64,000 nucleotides of DNA, taken from positions 7,246 through 71,245 of the forward strand of contig CAYUNT010000001.1 of assembly GCA_964446285.1 (NCBI GenBank), in the 5' to 3' direction. Shown here one piece after another: positions 8,549-18,029 of this stretch. The translations under genes were made by a program, and so were the position numbers. The first letter of the stretch is position 1. Each line of letters begins with the position of its first letter. This DNA comes from CAYUNT01 sp964446285 (GTDB lineage Bacteria > Sumerlaeota > Sumerlaeia > SLMS01 > CAYUNT01). Under the pieces are notes generated by a model, which saw nothing but the letters and a program-made list of their open reading frames with translations, was not told where the DNA came from and ran no database searches.

Positions 8549-10765
8549 TCAGGCGGTCTTGGATTCAGGCGGCGTTTTCGCTGGCTTTTTCTTTGGCGTC
8601 CTAGGGCGGCGCGGAACTTCTTCTGTATCCACTTCAAGGACGCTGGGCGATGCCAGCAGGTGTTCGACGGCGGTAATCAGGCGCATTTCATGGCGGACGC
8701 GCACGCGAAAAGTCAGCGCTGCGGTTTGCTTTTTCATGTTTGAGCGGCTTGAACAGCGGGTGATGAACAACCCTTGCGCCGTAATCAGGCCTGAAAGCGC
8801 GTTCAGCAGCCCCGTCGTGTCATTGGCATACACATTGACGTCCACCAGGCGGTAGTTTTCCGGATCGTCGTTGCTCCATCGCGCCGGGAGAAGCCGATGC
8901 GCGTCGCTGCCACCTTTTTTCAGCAGATTTCTGATGTTGGGGCATTCAATGCGATGCACGCTAAGGCCGCGGCCGCGCGTGATGAATCCGACAATTTCGT
9001 CGCCTGGAAGCGGATTGCAGCATTGCGCGCGCCGCACATCGAGGTCTTTGCAGCCTTCGATAATAACCTCGTTGGCCCCGGCGGGCGTGGGGGCGGCGGA
9101 GGGAGGTTCCTTGGCAGGCGCGGCGGCAGGTTCTGGGAAGGCTTTTGCGAGGATTTTGCTGACACGCAGCGAGCCAAATCCTATTTCGCTAAAAAGATCG
9201 TCCACGCTGGCCAATTTATATTCGGCAACCAGTTTTTCCAGCGCCTTTGTGACTTCCTCTTTAGGCAGTCGAATGTTTTTTTCAAGCAAGGCGCGTTCAA
9301 GCGACTCGCGTCCCACGCCCACCCATACGGCGAATTCCTTTTCCTTGAGCCACCGCTTGATCTTTTGGCGCGCGCGGCTCGAAACGACAATGTCCAGCCA
9401 GTCGCGCGATGGATGCCCCGCGTTGTTCGTTTGAATCTCCACCACATCGCCGGTGGTGAGGCGGTGATTCAGCGGGACATGGCGGCGGTTGACGCGCGCG
9501 CCGACGCAGTGCTCCCCCACCTTCGAGTGGATGGCAAAAGCGAAATCGAGCGGCGTGGCGTTCACCGGCATGTCAATCAGGTCGCCTTTGGGCGTGTAGC
9601 AAACCACAACATCAGAAAACACGTCGTTGTGGACGGCTTCGAGGAATTCGCCGGGCTTGCCGAAATCCGTGATCCATTCCATGAGCTGGCGCAGCCACTT
9701 GAGTTTTTCATTCAGGTCGGTCGAACCGCGCATTTTTTCTTTGTAGCGCCAATGGGCCGCGATGCCTTCTTCCGCCACCTGATGCATCTGGTGCGTGCGG
9801 ATTTGAATTTCCGTCACTTCGCCCTGGAGGCCCATCACCGTTGTGTGAATCGACTGATACATATTGGCCTTGGGCATTCCGATGTAGTCCTTCAGGCGGT
9901 TGGGCAGCGGGGGCCAGATAGAATGAATCAATCCGAGGATGGCATAGCATTCATCAATCGTATCGCACAGGACTCGAACTGCGGTGATGTCGTAAATTTC
10001 CTCGAAAGACAGGCCCTGGGTTTTCATTTTGCGCCAGATGCCGTAATAATGCTTGGTGCGCCCTTGAATTTCAATTTTAGGGAAATGTGTTCGCAAATAC
10101 AGGACAAGAAATTGTTTGGTTTCTTCGAGGATATGCTCGCGCTGGCCGCTGCGTTCCCTTACTTGTTTTTCAATAGTCCGAAACTCTTCGGGATGAAGCC
10201 AGTAAAAGCAAATGTCCTCCATTTCCGTCTGGATGCGGGCCATTCCCAGGCGGTGAGCCAGTGGCGCATAGATATCGAGGGTGTTTTTCGCGATTTTCTG
10301 GCGTTTATCCGGCGGATGAAACTGAAGAGTTCGAAGGTTGTGAAGGCGGTCACACAACTTAATGACAACAACCCGAATGTCCTTGGCCATGGCCAGTATC
10401 AGGTTGCGCAGATTGGCGGCGCGTTTTTCGCGATCCGAACTGAAATGAATTTGCGAAAGTTTTGTAACGCCTTGAACCAATTCGGGAATCGGCGCAGGAA
10501 AGAGGTTTTTCAGGTCTTGTGGGGTTGTGGTGGTATCTTCCAGAACATCGTGAAGGAGCGCGGCGGCGATTGTGGGCGTGTCCAGCCGCAACTCCGCCAG
10601 AAGGCTGGCCACCTCAAGCGGATGAACCAGATACGGATCGCCATTCAGGCGGGTTTGCCCCCGGTGCGCCTGCGACGCAAATTCATAGGCCCGGCGCAGG
10701 ATTTCCGAATCCGCTTCGCTGTATTGGCTCAAAAGCCGCTGAAAACGTTGCCCAAGGTCATCCAT
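8549..10765 (-). CDS. rel: Bifunctional (p)ppGpp synthetase/hydrolase Rel/SpoT
   Basis: Stringent-response enzyme of 738 residues making and degrading (p)ppGpp. Domains in order: HD hydrolase with intact LLHDVLEDTT near residue 70; synthetase with YDITAVRV and MPKANMYQSIHTT; TGS domain (YTPKGDLIDMPVNATPLDFA); zinc-finger-like CCNPLPGDEIVGF; C-terminal ACT domain; a basic-proline tail. Both catalytic halves look complete, so it should be bifunctional rather than a RelA-only synthetase. I chose the ATG at 10765 because it matches the usual N-terminus just before the HD helix; a further 29 codons are open upstream, with GGGAGG lying about 23 nt before the chosen ATG. Divergent from the GHL10 gene across 246 nt. 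Confidence 0.95.
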   Translation of the reverse strand: MDDLGQRFQRLLSQYSEADSEILRRAYEFASQAHRGQTRLNGDPYLVHPLEVASLLAELRLDTPTIAAALLHDVLEDTTTTPQDLKNLFPAPIPELVQGVTKLSQIHFSSDREKRAANLRNLILAMAKDIRVVVIKLCDRLHNLRTLQFHPPDKRQKIAKNTLDIYAPLAHRLGMARIQTEMEDICFYWLHPEEFRTIEKQVRERSGQREHILEETKQFLVLYLRTHFPKIEIQGRTKHYYGIWRKMKTQGLSFEEIYDITAVRVLCDTIDECYAILGLIHSIWPPLPNRLKDYIGMPKANMYQSIHTTVMGLQGEVTEIQIRTHQMHQVAEEGIAAHWRYKEKMRGSTDLNEKLKWLRQLMEWITDFGKPGEFLEAVHNDVFSDVVVCYTPKGDLIDMPVNATPLDFAFAIHSKVGEHCVGARVNRRHVPLNHRLTTGDVVEIQTNNAGHPSRDWLDIVVSSRARQKIKRWLKEKEFAVWVGVGRESLERALLEKNIRLPKEEVTKALEKLVAEYKLASVDDLFSEIGFGSLRVSKILAKAFPEPAAAPAKEPPSAAPTPAGANEVIIEGCKDLDVRRAQCCNPLPGDEIVGFITRGRGLSVHRIECPNIRNLLKKGGSDAHRLLPARWSNDDPENYRLVDVNVYANDTTGLLNALSGLITAQGLFITRCSSRSNMKKQTAALTFRVRVRHEMRLITAVEHLLASPSVLEVDTEEVPRRPRTPKKKPAKTPPESKTA

Positions 10766-11011
10766 AAGAATAAAGAATGCGCTAGTCCTCCCGCCTGATT
10801 CGGCTTGAATCCTTTTGGCGGCTCGAATCACCTGGATAAGGCGGCGGAGCAATGCGGCGCGACGGGACGGGCCGAAGCGGCGCGCTGGCGCAGGCGCCGA
10901 TGGTTCTTCGGCTCCAGGATTTTACACTGATGCGCAATCTCCACATGGAGGTAAAGCCCAAAGTCCGCCGATTCGCGCACGCGGCCGAACAAGGCATGTT
11001 GGTTGATTTCC

Positions 11012-12544
11012 ATGCGAACTGATCATTTCCTTCCGCATCCTGAGTGGTGGCCTTTGTTGATCTGGGCTGGGGATTTGCATACGGCTCCCGGCGAAGCGGC
11101 GGCAAAGCGCCTGAGAGATGACATCGCGCACGCCGCCACAGCGCGGCTGGATTCCGTGGTCATACCGGCTTTTCGCGGTGGGACTCCGCTGTTTGCCAGC
11201 GAAATCTGCCGCGACCTGGGCGGAATCCGGCGTTATCCCTGGGAACGCCGCAAATGGCGCGGGGCGCCAACTCCGTTCGATATGGCGTCCGCGGCATGCC
11301 GGGAGGAAGGATTGCGCCCCTGGGGACAGATTGAATTATTCACCGCCGGGGCGCGCGAACCGGACGCCTATTCAATTGCCGCGCACCGGCCTCGATGGAT
11401 GGTCCGCAACGCCCAGGGACGCCCCTCGCCCATCGCCGGCGATCACGAGCATCTGTTCTTATGCCCGACGCACCCGGATGTGCCGCGCCTATTGGCGGAA
11501 CTGGCGGGAGAAATCGTCCGCGCATTTCCTGTTACGGCTCTGGTTCTTGATATTCGTTCCGCTCCTTGCATTACAAGCAACCGCGATGCGCTGTGCCTTT
11601 GTTTCCATTGCCAGGAGGCCGCGTCGCGCGACCTTGGCCTGGACCTGTTGGAGGTTCTTGAGGCCGGAACCGAGGAGCATTGGCGCGAATGGCGCTATTG
11701 GCGCGAGACGACTTATGCTTCGCTTATCGAACGTATGCGGGCATATCTCTGGTCTGCCCGGCCGGGAATTCCCCTGGCGTTGCGCGTTGATTGCCCGGAA
11801 GAACCGCAGCGGCCAGCCTATTCCATTGGCGGCGCATTTCCTGGCGGCGGCGCCGTTGCTGGTGAGCAACAGTCTGCCCCCGAGCCGCCGTCCTCCAGCT
11901 CGGGAGGTGAGCAATCCGTCCCGTTCTGGGTGCGCTGGATTCGCGAACGACTGGTGGAAATGGTCTTGATGGACGCGCCTGTGGGCGCCCCCGCCGATTC
12001 GGAGCGGCGTTTGATCCAGGCGATTTCCGGCTTGGCGGAATATGATTGTTTCGCGATTCCGCTTTTTACGGACAAGCCGGTGTTTCACCAGGAGGACAGC
12101 CTGGACCGCGCGGCGGCGATGCATTTGCCCGGATGGGGATTAAAACGCCACTTGCTCGAGCTTTGGGATGAAACACTTCCCTTGCGGCCGGCGCGTTCGG
12201 AGGCGGGCGCTTCTGCAGCCGCCCGGCAAATTCTTGAGGAAAATCCGTTGCAAGCGTGTCTGGAGGCTTTTGACGCGGCATTGCCTGCCTTTCAAGCGCC
12301 CGCTCTGGCCTCCGAACTGGCCGCCATACGGCAGTCGCTTTTGGAGCCTTCTGAGGCGCTTTCCGCCGAGGACCTCGAAACGCTCGGCATGAGACTGGCA
12401 ACCACGCTGGCCCTGATTCAGCAGGAATCTGACCCGGAATTGCGGCTGGCCGCGCCGCGAGGGTGGCTCGAAATCGCCTTGCGGCTTTTGCACTGGCATA
12501 CGGCGCTTCACTGCCGCGAGTTGTATCAATTCGATGCGAGCTAG
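11012..12544 (+). CDS. GHL10/YngK-like glycoside-hydrolase-fold protein
   Basis: 510-residue protein resembling the GHL10 (YngK-type) barrel. The order of conserved stretches fits: an early strand (SVVIPAFRGGTPLFAS), a helix with REEGLRPWGQIELF, then RWMVRNAQG, CPTHPDVPRLLAELAGEIVRAFP, and VLDIRSAP followed by CFHCQEAASRDLG. Compared with secreted relatives it lacks an obvious signal peptide. The serine-rich stretch near residue 290 looks like a loop insertion. A TTG nine bases upstream is possible, but the ATG at 11012 is preferred; no strong Shine-Dalgarno exists. Likely acts on a glycan; substrate unknown. Confidence 0.6.
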   Translation: MRTDHFLPHPEWWPLLIWAGDLHTAPGEAAAKRLRDDIAHAATARLDSVVIPAFRGGTPLFASEICRDLGGIRRYPWERRKWRGAPTPFDMASAACREEGLRPWGQIELFTAGAREPDAYSIAAHRPRWMVRNAQGRPSPIAGDHEHLFLCPTHPDVPRLLAELAGEIVRAFPVTALVLDIRSAPCITSNRDALCLCFHCQEAASRDLGLDLLEVLEAGTEEHWREWRYWRETTYASLIERMRAYLWSARPGIPLALRVDCPEEPQRPAYSIGGAFPGGGAVAGEQQSAPEPPSSSSGGEQSVPFWVRWIRERLVEMVLMDAPVGAPADSERRLIQAISGLAEYDCFAIPLFTDKPVFHQEDSLDRAAAMHLPGWGLKRHLLELWDETLPLRPARSEAGASAAARQILEENPLQACLEAFDAALPAFQAPALASELAAIRQSLLEPSEALSAEDLETLGMRLATTLALIQQESDPELRLAAPRGWLEIALRLLHWHTALHCRELYQFDAS

Positions 12545-12608
12545 GACCCGCGCATGATCGCAAGACCAATTCCAAAGATGTGTATCTTCGTGGCGTCTCA
12601 ATCAATGA

Positions 12609-12673
12609 TTCTCACACAATGGCACGAAGCTACAAAGATTTTCAGTTCGTTTGTTTGTGCCTTTGTGAGAGAA
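12609..12673. repeat. Hairpin repeat carrying the CACAAAGGCACAAA core
   Basis: Imperfect inverted repeat: left arm begins TTCTCACACAATGGCACGAAG (split at 12609-12629) and the right arm ends GTGCCTTTGTGAGAGAA at 12673. Reverse-complemented, the right arm shares a 14-mer, CACAAAGGCACAAA, with the hairpin at 55585. It sits between the GHL10 gene and the second YfhO gene, where it may end transcription. Confidence 0.55.
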
Positions 12674-12720
12674 TTCGATGATGCGGTTTGGACAATGACA
12701 CGATTAATCCGGAGCGGCGC

Positions 12721-15357
12721 ATGAAGAAGCGCCCTCGCAATCTCGTTTTTACGCCCTGGACTTTGCGGGCCTTTCGCGCGCTGGCCCTGCTTGCGGTTTG
12801 CGCGGCGATGCTTTTCCGCGTCGTTCAGCCGGGCGTGATCCCCTACGCGCACGATACGCTCACTCACGATTACCCGCTGAATCTCTGGGCCTGGAGCCTC
12901 GTGCGCGAAACCGGCGCGATGCCGCTCTGGAATCCACATCTTCAAAACGGACTGCCGACAATCGGTTCGCTTGCATGGTGTCCGTTTTACCCGACGGCGT
13001 GGCTGATGGCGCTATCGCCGGAGGGCGGATTCCGGCTGCAATGGCTGATGGCGCTCGTCGTGGCGGGGTTCGGGATGGCCGCCTGGGGCCGCGCGGCGGG
13101 ATTCAGCGTGGCGGCGCGCTGGACGGCGGCAGTCGCATTCGCGCTCTCGGGACATTTGGTGACGCTGATCTCGCCCGGGCATCTGCAAAAGGCGCAGGCG
13201 CTGGCTTGGCTTCCCTGGGCGCTGGCCGCTGTGGAATGGGGACTTCGACAATCGGGGCAGCCATTCGGGCGCGGACGCGGACATTTGCCTGCCGCCGCCA
13301 TCGGGGGACTGGCCGCCGGGGCCGCGCTTGCAATGCAGGGGCTGGCGGGGCACCTCCAAATCGCGTGGATTACGGCAGTTCTTGTGGGTTTCCGCGCGGT
13401 GTGGATTTTTGCGCTGCGAATCCTGCGGCGCGAATCGCCCGGACGCGCGCTCGGGAGAATGGCGTTGTTTGCGGCGGTGATGGCCGTCGCGGCGGGATTG
13501 CTCTCCGGGGCGCAAATCCTCCCCGCACTCGAAACTGCGCGCCTCTCTAATCGCGCCGCCGGAGTCGCTTACGACGAGGCCGTCCTGACCTCGTATCCGC
13601 CGCGCGAACTCTTCGAGTATGTGTTTCCGCGTTTTCTGGGCGACAGCGTGCGCGGCGGATGGAATTCCTACCAAGGCGAATGGGGTGAGCGCCTCGTGAC
13701 GGACTACGCGGGCGCGGGCGCGATTTTGCTGGCGTTGATTGGAGTTTTCGCAGCAAGGCGGCGCATGGAACTGCGCCTGTGGCTGGCGGCCATCGCCATC
13801 GGGGCGACGCTTATCGCCCTGGGCCGCTGGACGCCCGTGTATCGCTGGGCGTATCATTGGCTGCCTGGATTCAACCGCTTCCGATCGCCGGGAACGCAAA
13901 TGGCCGCCACGGCATTCGCGCTGGCGGCGCTGGCGGGCGTCGGGATGGATTCGCTGCGCGGATTGACCGCCCTTCGCGGATTGCCCGCGCGGCGGTGGTT
14001 TGGCGGATTGGCCGGCATGACCGCTGTGATGCTCGTGGGCGGGGGGCTGCTTTTGGCGCGGGCGCGAGGATTTCTAGCCGGACCCGAATCAGCCCTTTCC
14101 GCCGGTTCGGCCGCGGAACGATTCCGCCTGATGGGCGTTTTGTTTGATTCGATTGGCGGAACGCTGGTTTGGGGCGGAGTTTTCTCAGCGGCCCTGGCGG
14201 GAGCGCTGGGAATTCTTGCGGCGGCGAGGCGGCGGATAACCGCGCCTCTCACTGATCCTTCCGCGCCTGGACAGCACGAGCGCAGGCGTTTCGGCCTTCC
14301 AGCGTCCGCCCTGCTCGCCATTCCTATCGGCATTTTAGCATTTGATCTGATCGTCCGCCTCCAGCCGTTCATCTCGCCCGAGCCGCTCGCGCCGTATTAC
14401 CGCTATTTGTTCCAATCGCCCGGAGATGATCGCATCGCCTCGGATCCCGTCTTGCCGCGGCGCATTTACGAGCACGGCAACGAACTGACGATCCGCCCGC
14501 TCATGCGCGGCATCGACGTCCCGCTCGGCTATCACCCCGTGTCGTATCGCTGGATGCACGAAACGATGCAGGCGCTGGGCCTCGAATCTAGCGCGCTGCG
14601 GTCGATCTGGGCCGTGCGGTATGTGCGAACTCCCGGCGACACGCCGCCCGCCGACGATCCCACGACGTGGACGGCGCTAATGCGAACGCCGGGCTGGACG
14701 CTGTGGCGCGACGAGCAGCCGCCGCCATTCGCGCGATTCCCCAGCGGGATTGCGGAAGGCCCGGCTGCGACGCTCCTGCCGCCGCTCAACGCGCTGCCTA
14801 TGCCTCTCGATCCGCGCCGCCCGGCGATCGTCGAGGCGCCAGACGCGCAATCCCTGGCGCAATGGCAGGCCCGGGCGGATTCGCAATTTTCTCCGCCCAA
14901 AAACTCTGAGGCGAATCCATCCGCCCGAGTTGAAACGTTGGAAGCGGGAAAAATCACCCTGCGCGTGCATTGCCCGGAACCGAGCTGGATGGTTCTCTCG
15001 ATGCCCCCCGCGCCCGGATGGGAAATCCGAGCAAGTGGCATGAGCGGCGCAAGTAGCTCGCATGGCGCAAACAGGGCAAGTGGCCTAAACGGCGCTCACA
15101 GCACGAACGACGAAAGAGAAAAAATCAAACAGGGTGTTGCAGGCGATTCGCTTCTCCCCTGCTGGCGGGCCGATGGCTGCGCGCTTTTATTGCCCTGGCC
15201 TGGCAACGCCCATGCCAAATTCCTTCAAATCGACTACCGGCCCTGGTCCGCGCGAATGGGCCTGTTCCTCTCGCTCGCGGGGTTGTTTCTCGCCGCAGCG
15301 CTCGGCGGATTGGCTTTGCGCGTTGAGGAGTTGACGCCAGGGGCGCAAAAGAGTTAG
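12721..15357 (+). CDS. YfhO family membrane protein (second of two)
   Basis: 878 residues, multi-spanning, with the YfhO-type first loop (YAHDTLTHDYPLNLWAW, then PLWNPHLQNGLP) and a long soluble region before a last membrane span close to the C-terminus. The ATG at 12721 has GGAG at 12711-12714 with 6-nt spacing; a TTG at 12688 is rejected. It shares layout but modest sequence with the protein at 5777-8455. The kinase gene starts 50 nt downstream on the same strand. Expected at the inner membrane as a sugar transferase using a lipid-linked donor. A low-complexity segment rich in S, G, A and N near residue 780 looks like a flexible linker. Confidence 0.78.
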   Translation: MKKRPRNLVFTPWTLRAFRALALLAVCAAMLFRVVQPGVIPYAHDTLTHDYPLNLWAWSLVRETGAMPLWNPHLQNGLPTIGSLAWCPFYPTAWLMALSPEGGFRLQWLMALVVAGFGMAAWGRAAGFSVAARWTAAVAFALSGHLVTLISPGHLQKAQALAWLPWALAAVEWGLRQSGQPFGRGRGHLPAAAIGGLAAGAALAMQGLAGHLQIAWITAVLVGFRAVWIFALRILRRESPGRALGRMALFAAVMAVAAGLLSGAQILPALETARLSNRAAGVAYDEAVLTSYPPRELFEYVFPRFLGDSVRGGWNSYQGEWGERLVTDYAGAGAILLALIGVFAARRRMELRLWLAAIAIGATLIALGRWTPVYRWAYHWLPGFNRFRSPGTQMAATAFALAALAGVGMDSLRGLTALRGLPARRWFGGLAGMTAVMLVGGGLLLARARGFLAGPESALSAGSAAERFRLMGVLFDSIGGTLVWGGVFSAALAGALGILAAARRRITAPLTDPSAPGQHERRRFGLPASALLAIPIGILAFDLIVRLQPFISPEPLAPYYRYLFQSPGDDRIASDPVLPRRIYEHGNELTIRPLMRGIDVPLGYHPVSYRWMHETMQALGLESSALRSIWAVRYVRTPGDTPPADDPTTWTALMRTPGWTLWRDEQPPPFARFPSGIAEGPAATLLPPLNALPMPLDPRRPAIVEAPDAQSLAQWQARADSQFSPPKNSEANPSARVETLEAGKITLRVHCPEPSWMVLSMPPAPGWEIRASGMSGASSSHGANRASGLNGAHSTNDEREKIKQGVAGDSLLPCWRADGCALLLPWPGNAHAKFLQIDYRPWSARMGLFLSLAGLFLAAALGGLALRVEELTPGAQKS

Positions 15358-15407
15358 TTGAATTGCGGCAGGGAACCATATCGAAACTCATCGCAGGATG
15401 CATAGAT

Positions 15408-17966
15408 ATGTCTGACGATTTGGATAAGACAGTGGCCCCCAACTCGCAACTGGACAAAACCGTTGCGAGGGATGCGCAAGAAAAAGGCAGCGCACAGGTG
15501 AAAAGCAGTGCGCAGGGAAAATCTGATGCACAGGGCAAATCCGGCGCTGCGCCGCCGCGCAAGCCTTCGGCCTCGCCAAGCGAGATGCAGCGTCTGGACG
15601 AGATGAAAACAATTGTCCTGAGCGGCGATATGGAGGGCACTGTTCCTTCTGTGGGCAAGGGCGCTCCGCCCGCTTCCAAGGCGGCGCCGCCTGGCCTGGA
15701 CGCCACAGTGCCTTCGCAATTATCGCAAACGGTTCCGGCATCGGGAGCAGTGGCAAAGCCGCCGCAGCCGCCCCAAGCCCAAGCCTCCGGCAAAGCATCG
15801 GCCGCCGGTCAGAAAGCCAAAGAAGCATCGGATGCCAAAGAAGCCCTGGGCAGCACAGTCCCATCGCAGATGTCCCAAACGCTTCCCGCCCCGCTTGCTT
15901 CCACAGTGCCTGTAACGGGCGAGGAAATTCCAAGCGGAGCGGTTCCCGGCGGAACGGAGGCATATTCGCCTGGAGCCACGGAAAAAGTATCGACTCCACT
16001 GCCACGTCCCGCGCCGGAAGCGCCACGCACGCGAAGCGAAAAACCCGCCGCTCCGGGCACGGCGGGACCGGGCGGCGCGCCGCTGCCAAAGATTCAGGGA
16101 TATGACATTCAATCGGCGCTCGGGCGCGGCACATTTGGCAGCGTCTGGAAGGCGCGCAATCAGCGCACGGGCGCGGATGTGGCGCTCAAACTTTTCAGCG
16201 AGCATGTGGCCGCCGACTGGGATTATTTGCGCCGCGAAATCGAATGCCTCATCAAGGTGGGCAAGCATCCAAACATCGTAACGCTCCTCGATGCGGATTT
16301 CATCCGGTTCCCGCCCTATTACACGAGGGAAATGATGAGCGGATCGCTCGATGCGGAAATCCGCAAGAACCGCGAGCGCCTGGAAAAAATCAAGCAGTCA
16401 AAAGCGAAAAATGGAAAGGCCGCCGCGAGTGAACCCGCCGAAGATTCGGAGAACGGTGACGATACGGAATGGTCGCCGTGGCCGGACGTTCCGAAAGCCA
16501 TCCGCTGGTTCGAGGAGATGGTTCGCGGAATCGCTTACGTGCATGGAAAGGCGTTTTTGCACTGCGATCTGAAGCCGGCCAATGTGCTCCTCGACGACGA
16601 AGGCCATGTGCGAATTGTGGATTTCGGCCAGGCGTTGCTGCGCGGGCGCGACAAAATCTCGATGGGCACGCTTTTTTTCATGCCGCCCGAACAGACGGAA
16701 ATCGAGGAATCGGAAATTCACGGTCACCCGGATGTGCGCTGGGATATTTATGCGCTTGGGGCGACGATTTTCATGGTCCTGACCGGGCGCCCGCCCCGCG
16801 CCGGCAAGGAACAGCTGCGTTCGATCAGCACGGCGGAAACCATCTCGGAACGGCTGAAAATCTATCGCGACCTCCTGGCGAAAACTCCTCTGACCCCCTT
16901 GGCGGAAATCCTTCCGGGTATCCCGCCGGAATTTGCCGCCATTGTGGAAAAATGCCTCGAAATCGACCCCGAAAAGCGATACGGAAGCGCGCCGGAAATT
17001 CTGGAAGACCTGGACCGAATGCGCCGCAAACAGCCCATGCTGTGTTATCAGCCCTGGACTCGCTATTACCTGCTGAACTGCTTTGTGCGGCGCAACACAA
17101 TCTGGCTTGTGCCCATGCTCGCGCTCTTCGCCGTTCTGATCATCACGCAGGTGCATCTGGCCAGAAAGGCATTCCGCCAATACCACGCGGTCGTGACGGT
17201 GATGCACAAGGACGGCACGGAAACCAGCACGGAAATCTATGCGGATGGCGGGGCGAAACGCGACACAATCAACCAATCGTTCCTGCAAGTGTATGTGAAA
17301 AGCCTGGCGGAGATTCAGGACATGATCGCCAAGGGAATGCACCAGCAGGCGCTGTCAAGACTGGACGACTGCGAAGTGGATTGGCGTCATTGGGAATGGG
17401 GACGGTTGAAACTGCTTGCCTCGCGCGGAACCGAAGGCCAGCAGCCGCCCCCAAATCTCGGAGTGGAGAAGATAGAAAAACTCCCCGCCACTTCGGTGTT
17501 TATTGACCTGGCCCCGAATGGATTCGCTTTTATCCTCAACGAGACCTTCGGGCAGTCCGAAGTGGTGCAATCGAAGGATGGGCAACGCGATCCGGAGTTC
17601 ATGGACGAAAGCGGAAGGCTGTTTCGCTCGATTTCCATCGCGGCGGATGGAAAAACGGCGGCCATGCTGCGCGCAAACGGTGAAATCCTAATTCGGCGCG
17701 GTCCAAAGTTCGACAAGAACACGCTCATCGGAACACACCAGGGGGCTGTGGCTATTGCGATTTCTCCGGACGGCGAGCGATACGCGACAATCGACAATAA
17801 GGGAGTATTGAAAATCTGGATAGCGCGATACGGCCAGGAAGCGCTCGCCATTCCGGATATGCCAGCCGATGCCGCCGTCATGCGATGGTCGCCTGAGGCA
17901 AACAAGATCGTTGTCTTTGACCACAAAAATGGCGCCACTCTGATTCAGGCAACGAAGTGGAAATGA
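15408..17966 (+). CDS. Membrane Ser/Thr protein kinase, non-RD type, with N-terminal TVP repeats and a C-terminal propeller-like domain
   Basis: 852 residues. Residues 1-225 are low-complexity and carry repeated Thr-Val-Pro motifs (DKTV, EGTVPS, TVPSQLSQTV, TVPSQMSQTL, STVPV). A kinase domain runs from about 229 to 545: glycine loop GRGTFGSVW, VALK lysine near 261, catalytic loop HCDLKPANVLL near 385 and DFG near 405. The usual HRD arginine is Cys, so this is a non-RD kinase, generally taken to need no activation-loop phosphorylation. One membrane span lies near 564-586. The outside part has DWRHWEWGRLK, a motif I associate with Planctomycetes-type kinases, then WD40-like repeats (AIAISPDGERYATIDNKG). 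ATG 15408 has AGGA at 15395-15398. Probably an envelope sensor; substrates unknown. Confidence 0.88.
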   Translation: MSDDLDKTVAPNSQLDKTVARDAQEKGSAQVKSSAQGKSDAQGKSGAAPPRKPSASPSEMQRLDEMKTIVLSGDMEGTVPSVGKGAPPASKAAPPGLDATVPSQLSQTVPASGAVAKPPQPPQAQASGKASAAGQKAKEASDAKEALGSTVPSQMSQTLPAPLASTVPVTGEEIPSGAVPGGTEAYSPGATEKVSTPLPRPAPEAPRTRSEKPAAPGTAGPGGAPLPKIQGYDIQSALGRGTFGSVWKARNQRTGADVALKLFSEHVAADWDYLRREIECLIKVGKHPNIVTLLDADFIRFPPYYTREMMSGSLDAEIRKNRERLEKIKQSKAKNGKAAASEPAEDSENGDDTEWSPWPDVPKAIRWFEEMVRGIAYVHGKAFLHCDLKPANVLLDDEGHVRIVDFGQALLRGRDKISMGTLFFMPPEQTEIEESEIHGHPDVRWDIYALGATIFMVLTGRPPRAGKEQLRSISTAETISERLKIYRDLLAKTPLTPLAEILPGIPPEFAAIVEKCLEIDPEKRYGSAPEILEDLDRMRRKQPMLCYQPWTRYYLLNCFVRRNTIWLVPMLALFAVLIITQVHLARKAFRQYHAVVTVMHKDGTETSTEIYADGGAKRDTINQSFLQVYVKSLAEIQDMIAKGMHQQALSRLDDCEVDWRHWEWGRLKLLASRGTEGQQPPPNLGVEKIEKLPATSVFIDLAPNGFAFILNETFGQSEVVQSKDGQRDPEFMDESGRLFRSISIAADGKTAAMLRANGEILIRRGPKFDKNTLIGTHQGAVAIAISPDGERYATIDNKGVLKIWIARYGQEALAIPDMPADAAVMRWSPEANKIVVFDHKNGATLIQATKWK

Positions 17967-18029
17967 TTTCCGAAAAGGCTCTGTCATCCCCAAACGCGCC
18001 CGATAATTCCTGAACGCCGCAGGGCGAGG

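Noticed and set aside
8897..10798. 633-codon open frame on the plus strand opposite rel
   Set aside because: It is fully antisense to a well-supported Rel protein and has no motif; GC-rich third positions leave such mirror frames open.
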